A stretch of 64,000 bases of DNA from Pedobacter sp. KBW06 (GTDB lineage: Bacteria; Bacteroidota; Bacteroidia; Sphingobacteriales; Sphingobacteriaceae). How positions within the stretch are numbered: the stretch's first letter is position 1; each line of letters opens with the position of its first letter. The notes beneath the pieces are model-generated. The model did no database searches and was not told the origin of the DNA. It saw only the letters and a program-made list of their open reading frames with translations. Both the position numbers and the translations under genes were made by a program. The stretch covers positions 1,687,268 to 1,751,267 of the forward strand of contig NZ_QAJL01000001.1 of the NCBI RefSeq assembly GCF_003852525.1, in the 5' to 3' direction. Below, piece after piece: positions 1 to 7,232 of this stretch.

Positions 1-1364
1 TGCCCGGCAGTGTTAAAGACCAGGGCCGGAGCGGTCTTGAGTATGGCAAAATTCCTCAGTCTCGTGTACACATCCACTAAAGAAAGGTCCGAATTGCGCA
101 ATGGTGCTGCCGGTATTTTATGCTTGCTATCGATTTGCCCATCTTCGAATTCACAAATTTTCTTTCCGAATTCGAACATCAGATGAAGCGGAATAAGGCT
201 GTATTTATTACTCAACACCCTGTTTCCAACGAGTTTATAAGGATCAGGCTGCGACATTTGCTGTTCCCTGTACCAGCCCTGTGCAATCAGCTTGTTCTTT
301 TCCGCATTGATGAGTTTTTCCCTGTTCAGGAAGGACAACATTTCTTCTGCGAGGGAGACTTCCTCATTCACATTATCCCGGTAACTTCCCCCCACATCCG
401 AGTGCACACCAGGGAGGGAGATTTCAATTCCGGTAGAAACTGAAGTCAGCTCGAATTTCTCTCTATGTTCATCAGCAGCAGTCAGGTGAACGATATTGGA
501 GGCCTGATCGATGGCATTCAGGTTCAGTTCCGTGACATCATTGCTGTGCTTGATCCCAAAGGCAGAAACGGTATCATACAAACCTGCAAAACGGATCTTT
601 ACCCGGCTTATCTTTAACTTTTTCAGTTCCAGATGAACCCCAAACTGTCCGCGTGCAGGCATTTCTTCTTTGGAAGCGGGAAAACCGTCCGTATCAAAAT
701 ACAAGGCAGTGCCATCTTCGGTTTCCGACTTTCTCGCCTTATAAGGTGCCTTGGTGATCTCATAGACAAAATTCCTTGCTGCAGCAGCGCCCCTGCTAAA
801 ACCAAATACGTCGACCGTAAGGGTATCTATATTCTTGCTGCTGCGTGCCTTGATCTGTTTCGCCAATTCCTCACAACCACGCTTTACCTTTGCCCTCACT
901 CCGGTTACCCCGGTGCCTGTCCCCATATTGGGAACATTGTCAAAATTATCATCTGAAGTTCCGATCCCCTCCACATAAATAGAAAAGTAAAGTGCTTGTT
1001 TCTTGTACATTTTCTCGAGGTGGTCTACATTGGTACGGTCATTTTCATAACTCGTATTGTCCTGCCAATACATCTTCGTTCCTGATACCTTCCGATAAAC
1101 CTCACTATTCCCGGATTCGCGATGGGATACATTTTTCCTGTTGTTTCCGGTTCCGTCAAAGAAAAGCCCCACGGTGATGTTCACCAGGTCTTCCTTGACC
1201 ACCATTTTATCCGGATCACCGTATTCAATCCCATCCGTGGAAGTCTCCTGAATCTTTTGTCCAGCATTGGTATGAATGTCCTTTGCATAGGCCGTATAAT
1301 CCTGAGCTGCAGTTTCCCGCATGGTCCCATTCGCTATTTTTATGATGTTGCCTTTCCCAATCAT
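1..1364 (-). CDS. Tle1-type T6SS phospholipase effector (DUF2235), 3' end cut by window
   Basis: This frame is open from ATG at 1364 to the left edge, so the C-terminus is missing. The 454 visible residues contain a DUF2235 alpha/beta-hydrolase. The nucleophile elbow is GFSRGA with Ser190, an Asp lies in GLYDTVSAFG (Asp264), and a His lies in PGVHSDVGG (His321), which is the Tle1 catalytic triad pattern. An oxyanion-type motif (FFDGTGNN) sits near residue 68. Tle1 proteins are antibacterial phospholipases injected by T6SS. The gene starts 26 nt after vgrG and is surely co-transcribed with it. The first ~55 residues precede the hydrolase and look like a VgrG-tail-like or loading segment. An immunity gene is expected beyond the left edge or may be the upstream lipoprotein. 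The family call is strong; the substrate is inferred. Confidence 0.93.
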   Translation of the reverse strand, partial: MIGKGNIIKIANGTMRETAAQDYTAYAKDIHTNAGQKIQETSTDGIEYGDPDKMVVKEDLVNITVGLFFDGTGNNRKNVSHRESGNSEVYRKVSGTKMYWQDNTSYENDRTNVDHLEKMYKKQALYFSIYVEGIGTSDDNFDNVPNMGTGTGVTGVRAKVKRGCEELAKQIKARSSKNIDTLTVDVFGFSRGAAAARNFVYEITKAPYKARKSETEDGTALYFDTDGFPASKEEMPARGQFGVHLELKKLKISRVKIRFAGLYDTVSAFGIKHSNDVTELNLNAIDQASNIVHLTAADEHREKFELTSVSTGIEISLPGVHSDVGGSYRDNVNEEVSLAEEMLSFLNREKLINAEKNKLIAQGWYREQQMSQPDPYKLVGNRVLSNKYSLIPLHLMFEFGKKICEFEDGQIDSKHKIPAAPLRNSDLSLVDVYTRLRNFAILKTAPALVFNTAG

Positions 1365-1390
1365 GATGCCCTGTTTTACCGATCAACGAT

Positions 1391-3226
1391 CTAAAATAAA
1401 TTACTTTTATCTCCGCTATTGTTCTTAATGGCTTTGGCGGCATGTTTAACCACATTTCCTTCCGCGCTGTTATACGTCAGGTTCCCTGTGGCTGTCTTGG
1501 TGATATTGGTTGCCTCACTTTGGTAGGCTTCCACCGCCATCTCGGTAATATTCGCGGCATACAGCTGATAATCGGCGCTCACCCTGATCTCATGGTTTAC
1601 GCCTACCTGTGTATTCATATTGTTTCCTGCAGTGGTCAGGATATTTTTTCCAACCTGTATGTTCAGGTTCTCCGCCACATTGATCTGCATGTTCTTCGAA
1701 TTCAAGGTCATGTTTTCGTTTGCAGTGATGGTAATGTTACTGCCGGTGGTGTCGATGTGGATGATGTTTTTCTTGACATCAGTAATGGTGATCCCATGCC
1801 CCGATGGCCCGTCATTGAACTCAATCAGGTGTCCGCTTCTGGTGGCAATACTTTTCATATGATTTGAACTCGAACCTCCGGCACCTGTATTTCCATGGAA
1901 GATACTTCCCATCACAAAGGGACGGTCGGGATCATTGTAACGGAAACCCACCACCACCTGATCGCCCACCTCCGGAATAAAGACATAACCCCTGTTTTTA
2001 GAAAAAGGTTCACTTGTTCCCGCATCAGGAGTCAGTACCCGGATCCAGTCTGTAGTCGAATTGTCTTTCTGCCAAAGCATCTGTACTTTTATCCTTCCTG
2101 TTTGGGAGGGATCATTGTTATCGGTAACGATGGCAATCTGGGCTTCTGCCTGGGGTGCCTGAATATGTGCAACCGGCAACACCTCCGTATTGGAAGGCAC
2201 ACCTTTAAAGGTATTGTTATAACGTCCCAGGCCATCTATCTGATGTGTAATTTCGGTTACCAAAAATTTCCCTACGGAATCCTGACTAAATGCCGCAGCA
2301 CCCACCCGGTGAGACACCTGCACATCGGCAATGCTCCCGATATTGAGTGCTGTATTCGTACTCTCTCCAGTAAGATCGGAAAGATTGGATGCCATGGCTG
2401 CCTTATGTTTATCGGCCAGTTGTTCCAGCTGACTTTTATTCTCGACCCTCGGTTTAACCGGTGCATTCACCTTACTTTCAAATACCGAATTCGATTCCTG
2501 AAAAGCATGTTGTGCATAATCGTTTAATCCTTTACTGAGGTTCGCTGATCCGGTAGACAACCTGTTGTCTTCCTCAGAACGATAGGAATAGTAAGAGAAC
2601 TCCATCGGCTGAATCCTCACCGCCATGTTCATGAAGTTCAGGTTTTGCCCATGTACGAGGGAAACCGAAGTTGCTGAAGAAGGTTTTCCAAAATGTAAGA
2701 CCTTTCCATCATAATAGAAAAACTCTCCATATTCAGAGCTCAGCCTGTTTAAGAAAGAGAAATTACTCTCCTTAAACTGAGTGATGTATTTTAAAGCTGA
2801 ATCGTAACCTGGTTTGATGCCAAACTCCATTTCATTGCCAGCCAGTGACGAAGTGATTTTTTTTACGATCTCCTCCAGCTTCATCTCGCTGTAGGAAACC
2901 AGGTTCCCTCCCGTTTCCAGCAGAATGGTTGGTGAGAAGCCCTTGATGATCAGGTTTCCTCTTAAGCCATGACTCTGCGCCAGGTTAACTTCACAAACCA
3001 GGCCCTTAAAGTCCATGTTTCCCTGGTCAATGCTGACAATAAAACTTTTCCCTACCCAGGATTTAGACTGGTCAATCCGGAATGATCCGGTTTGTTCAAT
3101 CACATCCTGGTTAATGATGAGTTCAAATTCATGGTGGCGGTTAAAGGCCTGAGTAATTCTCAGTGAGTTAAAATGAATGATTTTCGCATCATCAATGTGT
3201 ATTTCCAGATTTATTTTCTTTTCCAT
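1391..3226 (-). CDS. tssI: VgrG spike protein (TssI)
   Basis: This 611-aa protein forms the trimeric spike at the tip of the Hcp tube. The N-terminal ~350 residues have the gp27-like layout, followed by a gp5-like OB fold (around GRIKVQMLWQ and GYVFIPEVGDQVVVGF, residues ~365-430). The tail is rich in short Asn/Ile/Thr repeats typical of the VgrG beta-prism. There is no fused enzymatic domain after the tail, so cargo must be carried non-covalently. The lipase gene directly downstream is the obvious cargo. No separate PAAR protein is visible in the window. The start ATG at 3226 gives a full-length N-terminus, 58 nt after the lipoprotein gene. Confidence 0.95.
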   Translation of the reverse strand: MEKKINLEIHIDDAKIIHFNSLRITQAFNRHHEFELIINQDVIEQTGSFRIDQSKSWVGKSFIVSIDQGNMDFKGLVCEVNLAQSHGLRGNLIIKGFSPTILLETGGNLVSYSEMKLEEIVKKITSSLAGNEMEFGIKPGYDSALKYITQFKESNFSFLNRLSSEYGEFFYYDGKVLHFGKPSSATSVSLVHGQNLNFMNMAVRIQPMEFSYYSYRSEEDNRLSTGSANLSKGLNDYAQHAFQESNSVFESKVNAPVKPRVENKSQLEQLADKHKAAMASNLSDLTGESTNTALNIGSIADVQVSHRVGAAAFSQDSVGKFLVTEITHQIDGLGRYNNTFKGVPSNTEVLPVAHIQAPQAEAQIAIVTDNNDPSQTGRIKVQMLWQKDNSTTDWIRVLTPDAGTSEPFSKNRGYVFIPEVGDQVVVGFRYNDPDRPFVMGSIFHGNTGAGGSSSNHMKSIATRSGHLIEFNDGPSGHGITITDVKKNIIHIDTTGSNITITANENMTLNSKNMQINVAENLNIQVGKNILTTAGNNMNTQVGVNHEIRVSADYQLYAANITEMAVEAYQSEATNITKTATGNLTYNSAEGNVVKHAAKAIKNNSGDKSNLF

Positions 3227-3284
3227 CCTTCAGAACTTTAGCGGTTAGGTTGATTTTTAGCTTAAACGGGTTATCCCGGGCCAC

Positions 3285-3671
3285 TTAAAACTGAGCATCT
3301 TTTTTCCAGATGCTGTAGTGTGCGTATTCCCAGGTCCCCTGATTTTGCCGGTACCATACGGTGATGTTATCCTGACTATTGTAGGCCCAGGTATATTCTT
3401 TAATCTTTATATCGCGGGAATTACGTTCCCCTTCAGGCACGTAATTGTAAATTTCTATTCTAAATTCAGAGAGTGGCCTGGAAAGGTCAAAAGAATCGGT
3501 AGCCAAAGGCTTCCCGAACTTCCGCAATGCCTCTTCCGGCGACAATCTTTTTAAAATTGTTTCATTGGAACCAGCAAGCTCCCGGTCATGAACAGACCCT
3601 GGATTTCCAAGGCATCCCATCAGCAGCATCGCGCAAAATGCGATCAGGTGATATGGCGCTCTAATGACCAT
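3285..3671 (-). CDS. Small lipoprotein linked to vgrG
   Basis: A 128-aa protein with a type II signal peptide and lipobox (LMGC, Cys ~20), so it is probably anchored in an envelope membrane facing the periplasm. The mature part is short and aromatic-rich (WYRQNQGTWEYAHYSIW) with no family I can name. It overlaps the upstream gene by 11 nt and precedes vgrG by 58 nt. Two roles fit. It could be an immunity lipoprotein against the lipase, since Tle immunity proteins are often periplasmic lipoproteins. It could instead be the outer-membrane lipoprotein TssQ of T6SSiii, which is otherwise not found here. The sequence does not decide between them. Confidence 0.8.
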   Translation of the reverse strand: MVIRAPYHLIAFCAMLLMGCLGNPGSVHDRELAGSNETILKRLSPEEALRKFGKPLATDSFDLSRPLSEFRIEIYNYVPEGERNSRDIKIKEYTWAYNSQDNITVWYRQNQGTWEYAHYSIWKKDAQF

Positions 3672-4272
3672 AGCTCAGTTCGAATTTAACTCCAGGAATG
3701 AGACCGTTGATGGTTTGTTTAATGAAAGCCAGGTGTGTTTGTTTAAGTTCTGTGCCGGTATTCATCATCCCCGGAAAATCACGAAGCGAATTTTCCCAGG
3801 CAACACCTTCTGCACGATAACTGGTAGGATGGTAACATACAGGAGTTCCTTTATGCCCGAATGCATGAGCCGGAGGGCATTGATCAACAGAATCCAGCTG
3901 TACTTTCCGCGTATTCCAGCGGAGATCGGTTTTAGGATAGGTTCCTGCGCTGATCTTATTGGCCGCTACTGTCCAGTGCGCACTATTGTCGAGGACCCAG
4001 CTGACGTCAAAAGAAGTTTTGATCACAGAGGGATGGTAATTTGAAGGCAATATCGATCCGGGGCTCAGCTTCAGCAATAGCTTCGCTCCCCAGACTGATC
4101 GAATGAGCCTTTCCACCTTGCTATGAAAATCTTTCGTTTCCGCATACGTCCACTGGCTTGTACCCGGAACATTGTTCCAGTCGTACTTCCAGCGCTGCAG
4201 CACTTTAAATTCATTTCGGGCAAGGTCGAATGTAATGCTAAAATAAGGGGTATCCTTTTTATAGAGTATCAT
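3661..4272 (-). CDS. Unknown protein upstream of lipoprotein and vgrG
   Basis: A 203-aa protein I do not recognise. There is no signal peptide or membrane segment, so it is probably cytosolic or carried by the secretion apparatus. It is rich in Trp and His and has a central segment with two cysteines (DQCPPAHAFGHKGTPVCYHP, ~residues 130-150) that could form a metal site or disulfide. It is the first gene of the run leading through the lipoprotein and vgrG to the lipase, with an 11-nt overlap to the lipoprotein gene, so translation of the two is probably coupled. An adaptor or accessory role in effector loading is possible but is inference from position only. Confidence 0.75.
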   Translation of the reverse strand: MILYKKDTPYFSITFDLARNEFKVLQRWKYDWNNVPGTSQWTYAETKDFHSKVERLIRSVWGAKLLLKLSPGSILPSNYHPSVIKTSFDVSWVLDNSAHWTVAANKISAGTYPKTDLRWNTRKVQLDSVDQCPPAHAFGHKGTPVCYHPTSYRAEGVAWENSLRDFPGMMNTGTELKQTHLAFIKQTINGLIPGVKFELSYGH

Positions 4273-4349
4273 AGGTAGATGATTCTAAGCGCATTAAATC
4301 AATGAATAGTCAAAGCCAGTCCGAAGACCGGCCTTAATTTACCTTCCCA

Positions 4350-4745
4350 CTAGGCTTTTGGCCAATCGTTGGTATGCTCAGCGTTGCCCAGTTTCAATTT
4401 CCTTGCAGAAATGACAAAGCTTAAAGTCATAGGGGTATTGTCATTCACCGCAATTCCTTCATTGTACTGAATGATATAACCATCTTCAAATGAAAGTTCC
4501 TTCATCTTTGCATCCTCTTCCCCTTTTTTGAAGATGATATTTCCTGATAATGCTTTGTATTGGTTGTTTACCATTGATTCAATGATTGAAGTATCCTCAG
4601 TAGATTCCACTTCAATGTGAATAGTTCCACCATAAACACCTGAAGATGGGCGACCTTTTGCGTCAACATCTCTGTTTAATGAAAAACTGCATTGCAGCAC
4701 ATCGAATTCTTTAGATCCTAAAGTCAATCTGGTTTTAAAAGCCAT
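4350..4745 (-). CDS. tssD: Hcp tube protein, subtype A copy 2 (TssD)
   Basis: A 131-aa TssD/Hcp protein of the Bacteroidota type (starts MAFKTRL, ends AEHTNDWPKA). Hexamers of Hcp stack into the inner tube that is fired from the sheath. The protein carries the conserved NRDVDAKGRPSSGVYGG segment. It is nearly identical to the copy at 5509-5904 (subtype A: KEFDVLQCSFSLNRD, FKKGEEDAKMKELSFED) and differs more from the B copies. It follows the B copy at 4865 by 119 nt. I saw no clear terminator after it, and the next gene begins 77 nt downstream. Confidence 0.95.
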   Translation of the reverse strand: MAFKTRLTLGSKEFDVLQCSFSLNRDVDAKGRPSSGVYGGTIHIEVESTEDTSIIESMVNNQYKALSGNIIFKKGEEDAKMKELSFEDGYIIQYNEGIAVNDNTPMTLSFVISARKLKLGNAEHTNDWPKA

Positions 4746-4864
4746 GATAGTATTATTTTAATTTGTCAATAATGTTGTGAATTGATTTCTTCCCTAAAAT
4801 TAAATCAATATCTGATATAACAGTATGCTGCTATAAAAAGATGAGGAAATAAAAGGAAGGCAGG

Positions 4865-5260
4865 TTACGCTTTCGGCCAGTCGTTGGTATGCTCAGCATT
4901 GCCAAGCTTCAGTTTACGGGCAGAGATCTGGAATTTCAAGGTCATTGGGTTGTCCCCAACGATATTGATTCCTTCGGAATACTTAACGATGTATCCATCC
5001 TCAAAATGAAGTTCTTTCATCTTCGCATCTTCTTCTGTTTTTTTGATCAGAAGCGTACCGGTTAAAGGTTTGTATTGATTGTTTACCATGGACTCCACGA
5101 TTGAAGTGTCTTCGGTCGATTCAATCTCTATGTTGATTGTTCCGCCATACACTCCGGAAGAAGGTCTTCCTTTTGCATCTACATCACGGTTGAGGGAATA
5201 AGAACAATGAAGTACATCGTACTCCTTGCCCGAAAAGTTTAATCTTGCTTTGAAAGCCAT
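4865..5260 (-). CDS. tssD: Hcp tube protein, subtype B copy 2 (TssD)
   Basis: A 131-aa Hcp/TssD protein of subtype B (KEYDVLHCSYSLNRD, with INIVGDNPMTLKFQ instead of the A-type IAVNDNTPMTLSFV). It heads the second B-A cassette. A 14-bp box at 5310-5323, matching 13 of 14 positions of a box in front of the other B copy, lies ~50 nt upstream of the start in both cases. The A copy of the preceding cassette ends at an intrinsic terminator, so this gene should have its own promoter. The A and B subtypes may make mixed tubes or serve different effectors; that is inference. Confidence 0.95.
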   Translation of the reverse strand: MAFKARLNFSGKEYDVLHCSYSLNRDVDAKGRPSSGVYGGTINIEIESTEDTSIVESMVNNQYKPLTGTLLIKKTEEDAKMKELHFEDGYIVKYSEGINIVGDNPMTLKFQISARKLKLGNAEHTNDWPKA

Positions 5261-5309
5261 AACTTTATTTTTTGGGTGAAATATTTTTATTTACTATTCA
5301 CAATAATAA

Positions 5310-5323
5310 CAAAAAGTCTGCCA
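5310..5323 (-). promoter_or_regulatory. Box upstream of hcp-B copy 2, likely promoter part
   Basis: The minus strand reads TGGCAGACTTTTTG. The same box with one change lies at 6386-6399, at the same distance from the start codon of the other hcp-B gene. Conservation at fixed spacing in otherwise divergent DNA suggests a promoter or regulator site. It could also be a leftover of duplication. Confidence 0.35.
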
Positions 5324-5452
5324 ATATCGAAATTCCGACTTCCTCCTTGCTGAACAAGCCCCAGCGGCTGATTGGGGACGCTGCCCCCATTCCTTTCTGT
5401 TGAACATCTCTGCAACCTGTCTAAAAACTGGACAAGGATATGGCTTATTTTC

Positions 5453-5483
5453 AAAAAAAAGCAGGACCAGCAATTGGTCCTGC
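5453..5483 (-). terminator. Intrinsic terminator after hcp-A copy 1
   Basis: A perfect 9-bp stem (GCAGGACCA/TGGTCCTGC, 5461-5469 with 5475-5483) with a 5-nt loop. On the minus strand it is followed by eight T. It closes the first B-A hcp cassette, 26 nt after the stop codon. Confidence 0.85.
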
Positions 5484-5508
5484 GTATTTTTTACGGATTG
5501 GAAAAAGC

Positions 5509-5904
5509 CTATGCTTTTGGCCAGTCGTTGATATGTTCTGCGTTACCGATCTTCAATTTGCGCGCCGATATTACAAAACTTAAAGTCATTGGCGTATTGT
5601 CGTTAACGGCAATACCCTCATTGTACTGGATGATGTAGCTGTCTTCGAAAGACAATTCCTTCATCTTTGCGTCTTCTTCGCCTTTTTTAAAGGTGATCGT
5701 GCCTGAAAGTGGCTTGTACTGGTTATTTACCATAGATTCGATCACTGAAGTATCTTCTGTAGATTCTACTTCAAGATGGATTGTTCCACCGTAAACACCT
5801 GATGACGGACGTCCTTTTGCGTCTACGTCCCTGTTCAATGAAAAGCTGCACTGCAGCACATCGAATTCTTTTGAACCTAAGTTCAGTCTGGTTTTAAATG
5901 CCAT
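5509..5904 (-). CDS. tssD: Hcp tube protein, subtype A copy 1 (TssD)
   Basis: A 131-aa Hcp/TssD protein, closest to the copy at 4350-4745; differences are few (for example NLGSKEF for TLGSKEF and AEHIND for AEHTND). It follows hcp-B copy 1 by only 38 nt, so the pair is one transcript, and a strong terminator follows 26 nt after its stop. Paralogous Hcps in T6SSiii can be structural or act as effector carriers. No extra domain is fused here, so both roles remain possible. Confidence 0.95.
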   Translation of the reverse strand: MAFKTRLNLGSKEFDVLQCSFSLNRDVDAKGRPSSGVYGGTIHLEVESTEDTSVIESMVNNQYKPLSGTITFKKGEEDAKMKELSFEDSYIIQYNEGIAVNDNTPMTLSFVISARKLKIGNAEHINDWPKA

Positions 5905-5942
5905 GATAATGTTTTTTGAATGTTAAACTTCCTGAATTTGAA

Positions 5943-6338
5943 TTATGCCTTTGGCCAGTCGTTGGTGTGCTCAGCGTTGCCGAGTTTCAGTTTACGGGCA
6001 GAGATCTGGAATTTCAAGGTCATCGGGTTGTCCCCAACGATATTGATTCCTTCGGAATATTTCACAATATATCCGTCTTCAAAATGAACTTCCTTCATCT
6101 TCGCATCTTCTTCTGATTTTTTGATCAGTAAAGTTCCGGTTAAAGGTTTGTACTGGTTGTTTACCATTGCTTCGATGACAGAGGTATCTTCAGTTGATTC
6201 GATCTCGATATCGATCGTTCCACCATACACTCCGGAAGAAGGTCTTCCTTTTGCATCTACATCACGGTTTAGGGAATAGGCACAGTGAAGTACATCGTAC
6301 TCCTTGCCCGAAAAGTCTAATCTTGCTTTGAAAGCCAT
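5943..6338 (-). CDS. tssD: Hcp tube protein, subtype B copy 1 (TssD)
   Basis: A 131-aa Hcp/TssD protein of subtype B, with the same signature residues as the copy at 4865-5260. It is the first gene of the first B-A cassette. The upstream gap of 180 nt holds the conserved box at 6386-6399 and is AT-rich, consistent with a strong promoter for an abundant tube protein. The gene lies between the oxidoreductase gene and the other hcp genes. Confidence 0.95.
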   Translation of the reverse strand: MAFKARLDFSGKEYDVLHCAYSLNRDVDAKGRPSSGVYGGTIDIEIESTEDTSVIEAMVNNQYKPLTGTLLIKKSEEDAKMKEVHFEDGYIVKYSEGINIVGDNPMTLKFQISARKLKLGNAEHTNDWPKA

Positions 6339-6385
6339 AACTTTTGGTTTTAGGGTTGTTATTTAATTAACTAGTCCTATAACGT

Positions 6386-6399
6386 CAAAAAGTTTGCCA
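6386..6399 (-). promoter_or_regulatory. Box upstream of hcp-B copy 1, likely promoter part
   Basis: The minus strand reads TGGCAAACTTTTTG, 13 of 14 matching the box at 5310-5323, and lies 47 nt before the start codon. TTTTTG could serve as a Bacteroidota -33 element, but I see no clean TAnnTTTG downstream. Confidence 0.35.
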
Positions 6400-6518
6400 T
6401 TATTACCTAATAATCAAGAGGATATCGGAAAATAAATAAAAATATTTTCAAAACGCGCTTTCCGGCGCAATAAGTCATTTTCTTCCTGAAAAAATAAAAA
6501 TCCTTTCTTTTCGCGGTC

Positions 6519-7088
6519 TTACATCATCTTGGAACCGAAGCTCTCCAGTTTCCTCAGCCATTTCTTACTGTAATCATTCTCAAGGGAATACAACTGACCA
6601 ATGGTACTGGTATGGACCGGATGAAAGCGGCAGTTTTCAAAAACGTTTCTTTTTATAGACAGGTAAGTTACTTTCTTGTCTTGTTTCCAATACTCAAAAG
6701 TCTCTTCATCCAGAATCGAGATGATGCGTGCGGATTTGCCGCTGAAGTTATTGCTGATGTTCTGGAACTTGGACACAAAAACCTGATCAGGCATAAAGAG
6801 CCTGTCGAAAAAACCTTTGATCCGTGTAGGGATAGATGATAAATATACCGGACAGAATAAAACGACATGGTTTGCCCACATGATCATGTCCAGTGCGCGC
6901 TTCAAATCCGGCTCCAGTTCAGGAACCCGGTTGTTGAATTGCTTATTGGAATTAAAGATCAGGTCAATAATTGCAATTTCCTTTACATGTGCACCGGCAT
7001 CCGCGGCTCCTTTATGGTAGGCCTGGATCAGGTGGCTTGTCGCAGCGGTCTTTTCAGGATCACCATTGATGATCAATACTTGTTTCAT
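6519..7088 (-). CDS. Flavodoxin-fold NAD(P)H oxidoreductase
   Basis: A 189-aa flavodoxin-like protein of the NAD(P)H-dependent FMN reductase / quinone oxidoreductase group. The N-terminal strand and phosphate-binding loop (VLIINGDPEKTAATSHLI) and the middle motif (VVLFCPVYLSSIPTRIKGFFDRLF) fit FMN binding and an active-site loop. It has no known T6SS role. It stands between the tssC terminator and the hcp cassettes on the same strand, so it appears to be a separate unit lodged in the secretion locus. Specific substrate unknown. Confidence 0.85.
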   Translation of the reverse strand: MKQVLIINGDPEKTAATSHLIQAYHKGAADAGAHVKEIAIIDLIFNSNKQFNNRVPELEPDLKRALDMIMWANHVVLFCPVYLSSIPTRIKGFFDRLFMPDQVFVSKFQNISNNFSGKSARIISILDEETFEYWKQDKKVTYLSIKRNVFENCRFHPVHTSTIGQLYSLENDYSKKWLRKLESFGSKMM

Positions 7089-7164
7089 TTATTCCCCGGC
7101 CTAAGTAAACATTGAGGTGCTAAATTATAAAGAAATTGTTAAGTCAGGAAATGCAATCCGGCTT

Positions 7165-7204
7165 AAAAAAAAATCCGGAGCAGATTTATTCAATCTGTCC
7201 GGAT
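7165..7204 (-). terminator. Intrinsic terminator after tssC
   Basis: The stem combines ATCCGGA and CAGATT with AATCTG and TCCGGAT (7173-7204), with one bulged base. On the minus strand it is followed by a run of T from the A-run at 7165-7172. It marks the 3' end of the tssO-to-tssC operon, 28 nt past the tssC stop. Confidence 0.85.
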
Positions 7205-7232
7205 ATTGTTTAAAAAAGAAAAAAATTATTAG

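Noticed and set aside
120..1394. Several plus-strand ORFs over the first 1.4 kb
   Set aside because: They are shadows of the minus-strand lipase frame, which shows a full catalytic triad and family motifs.
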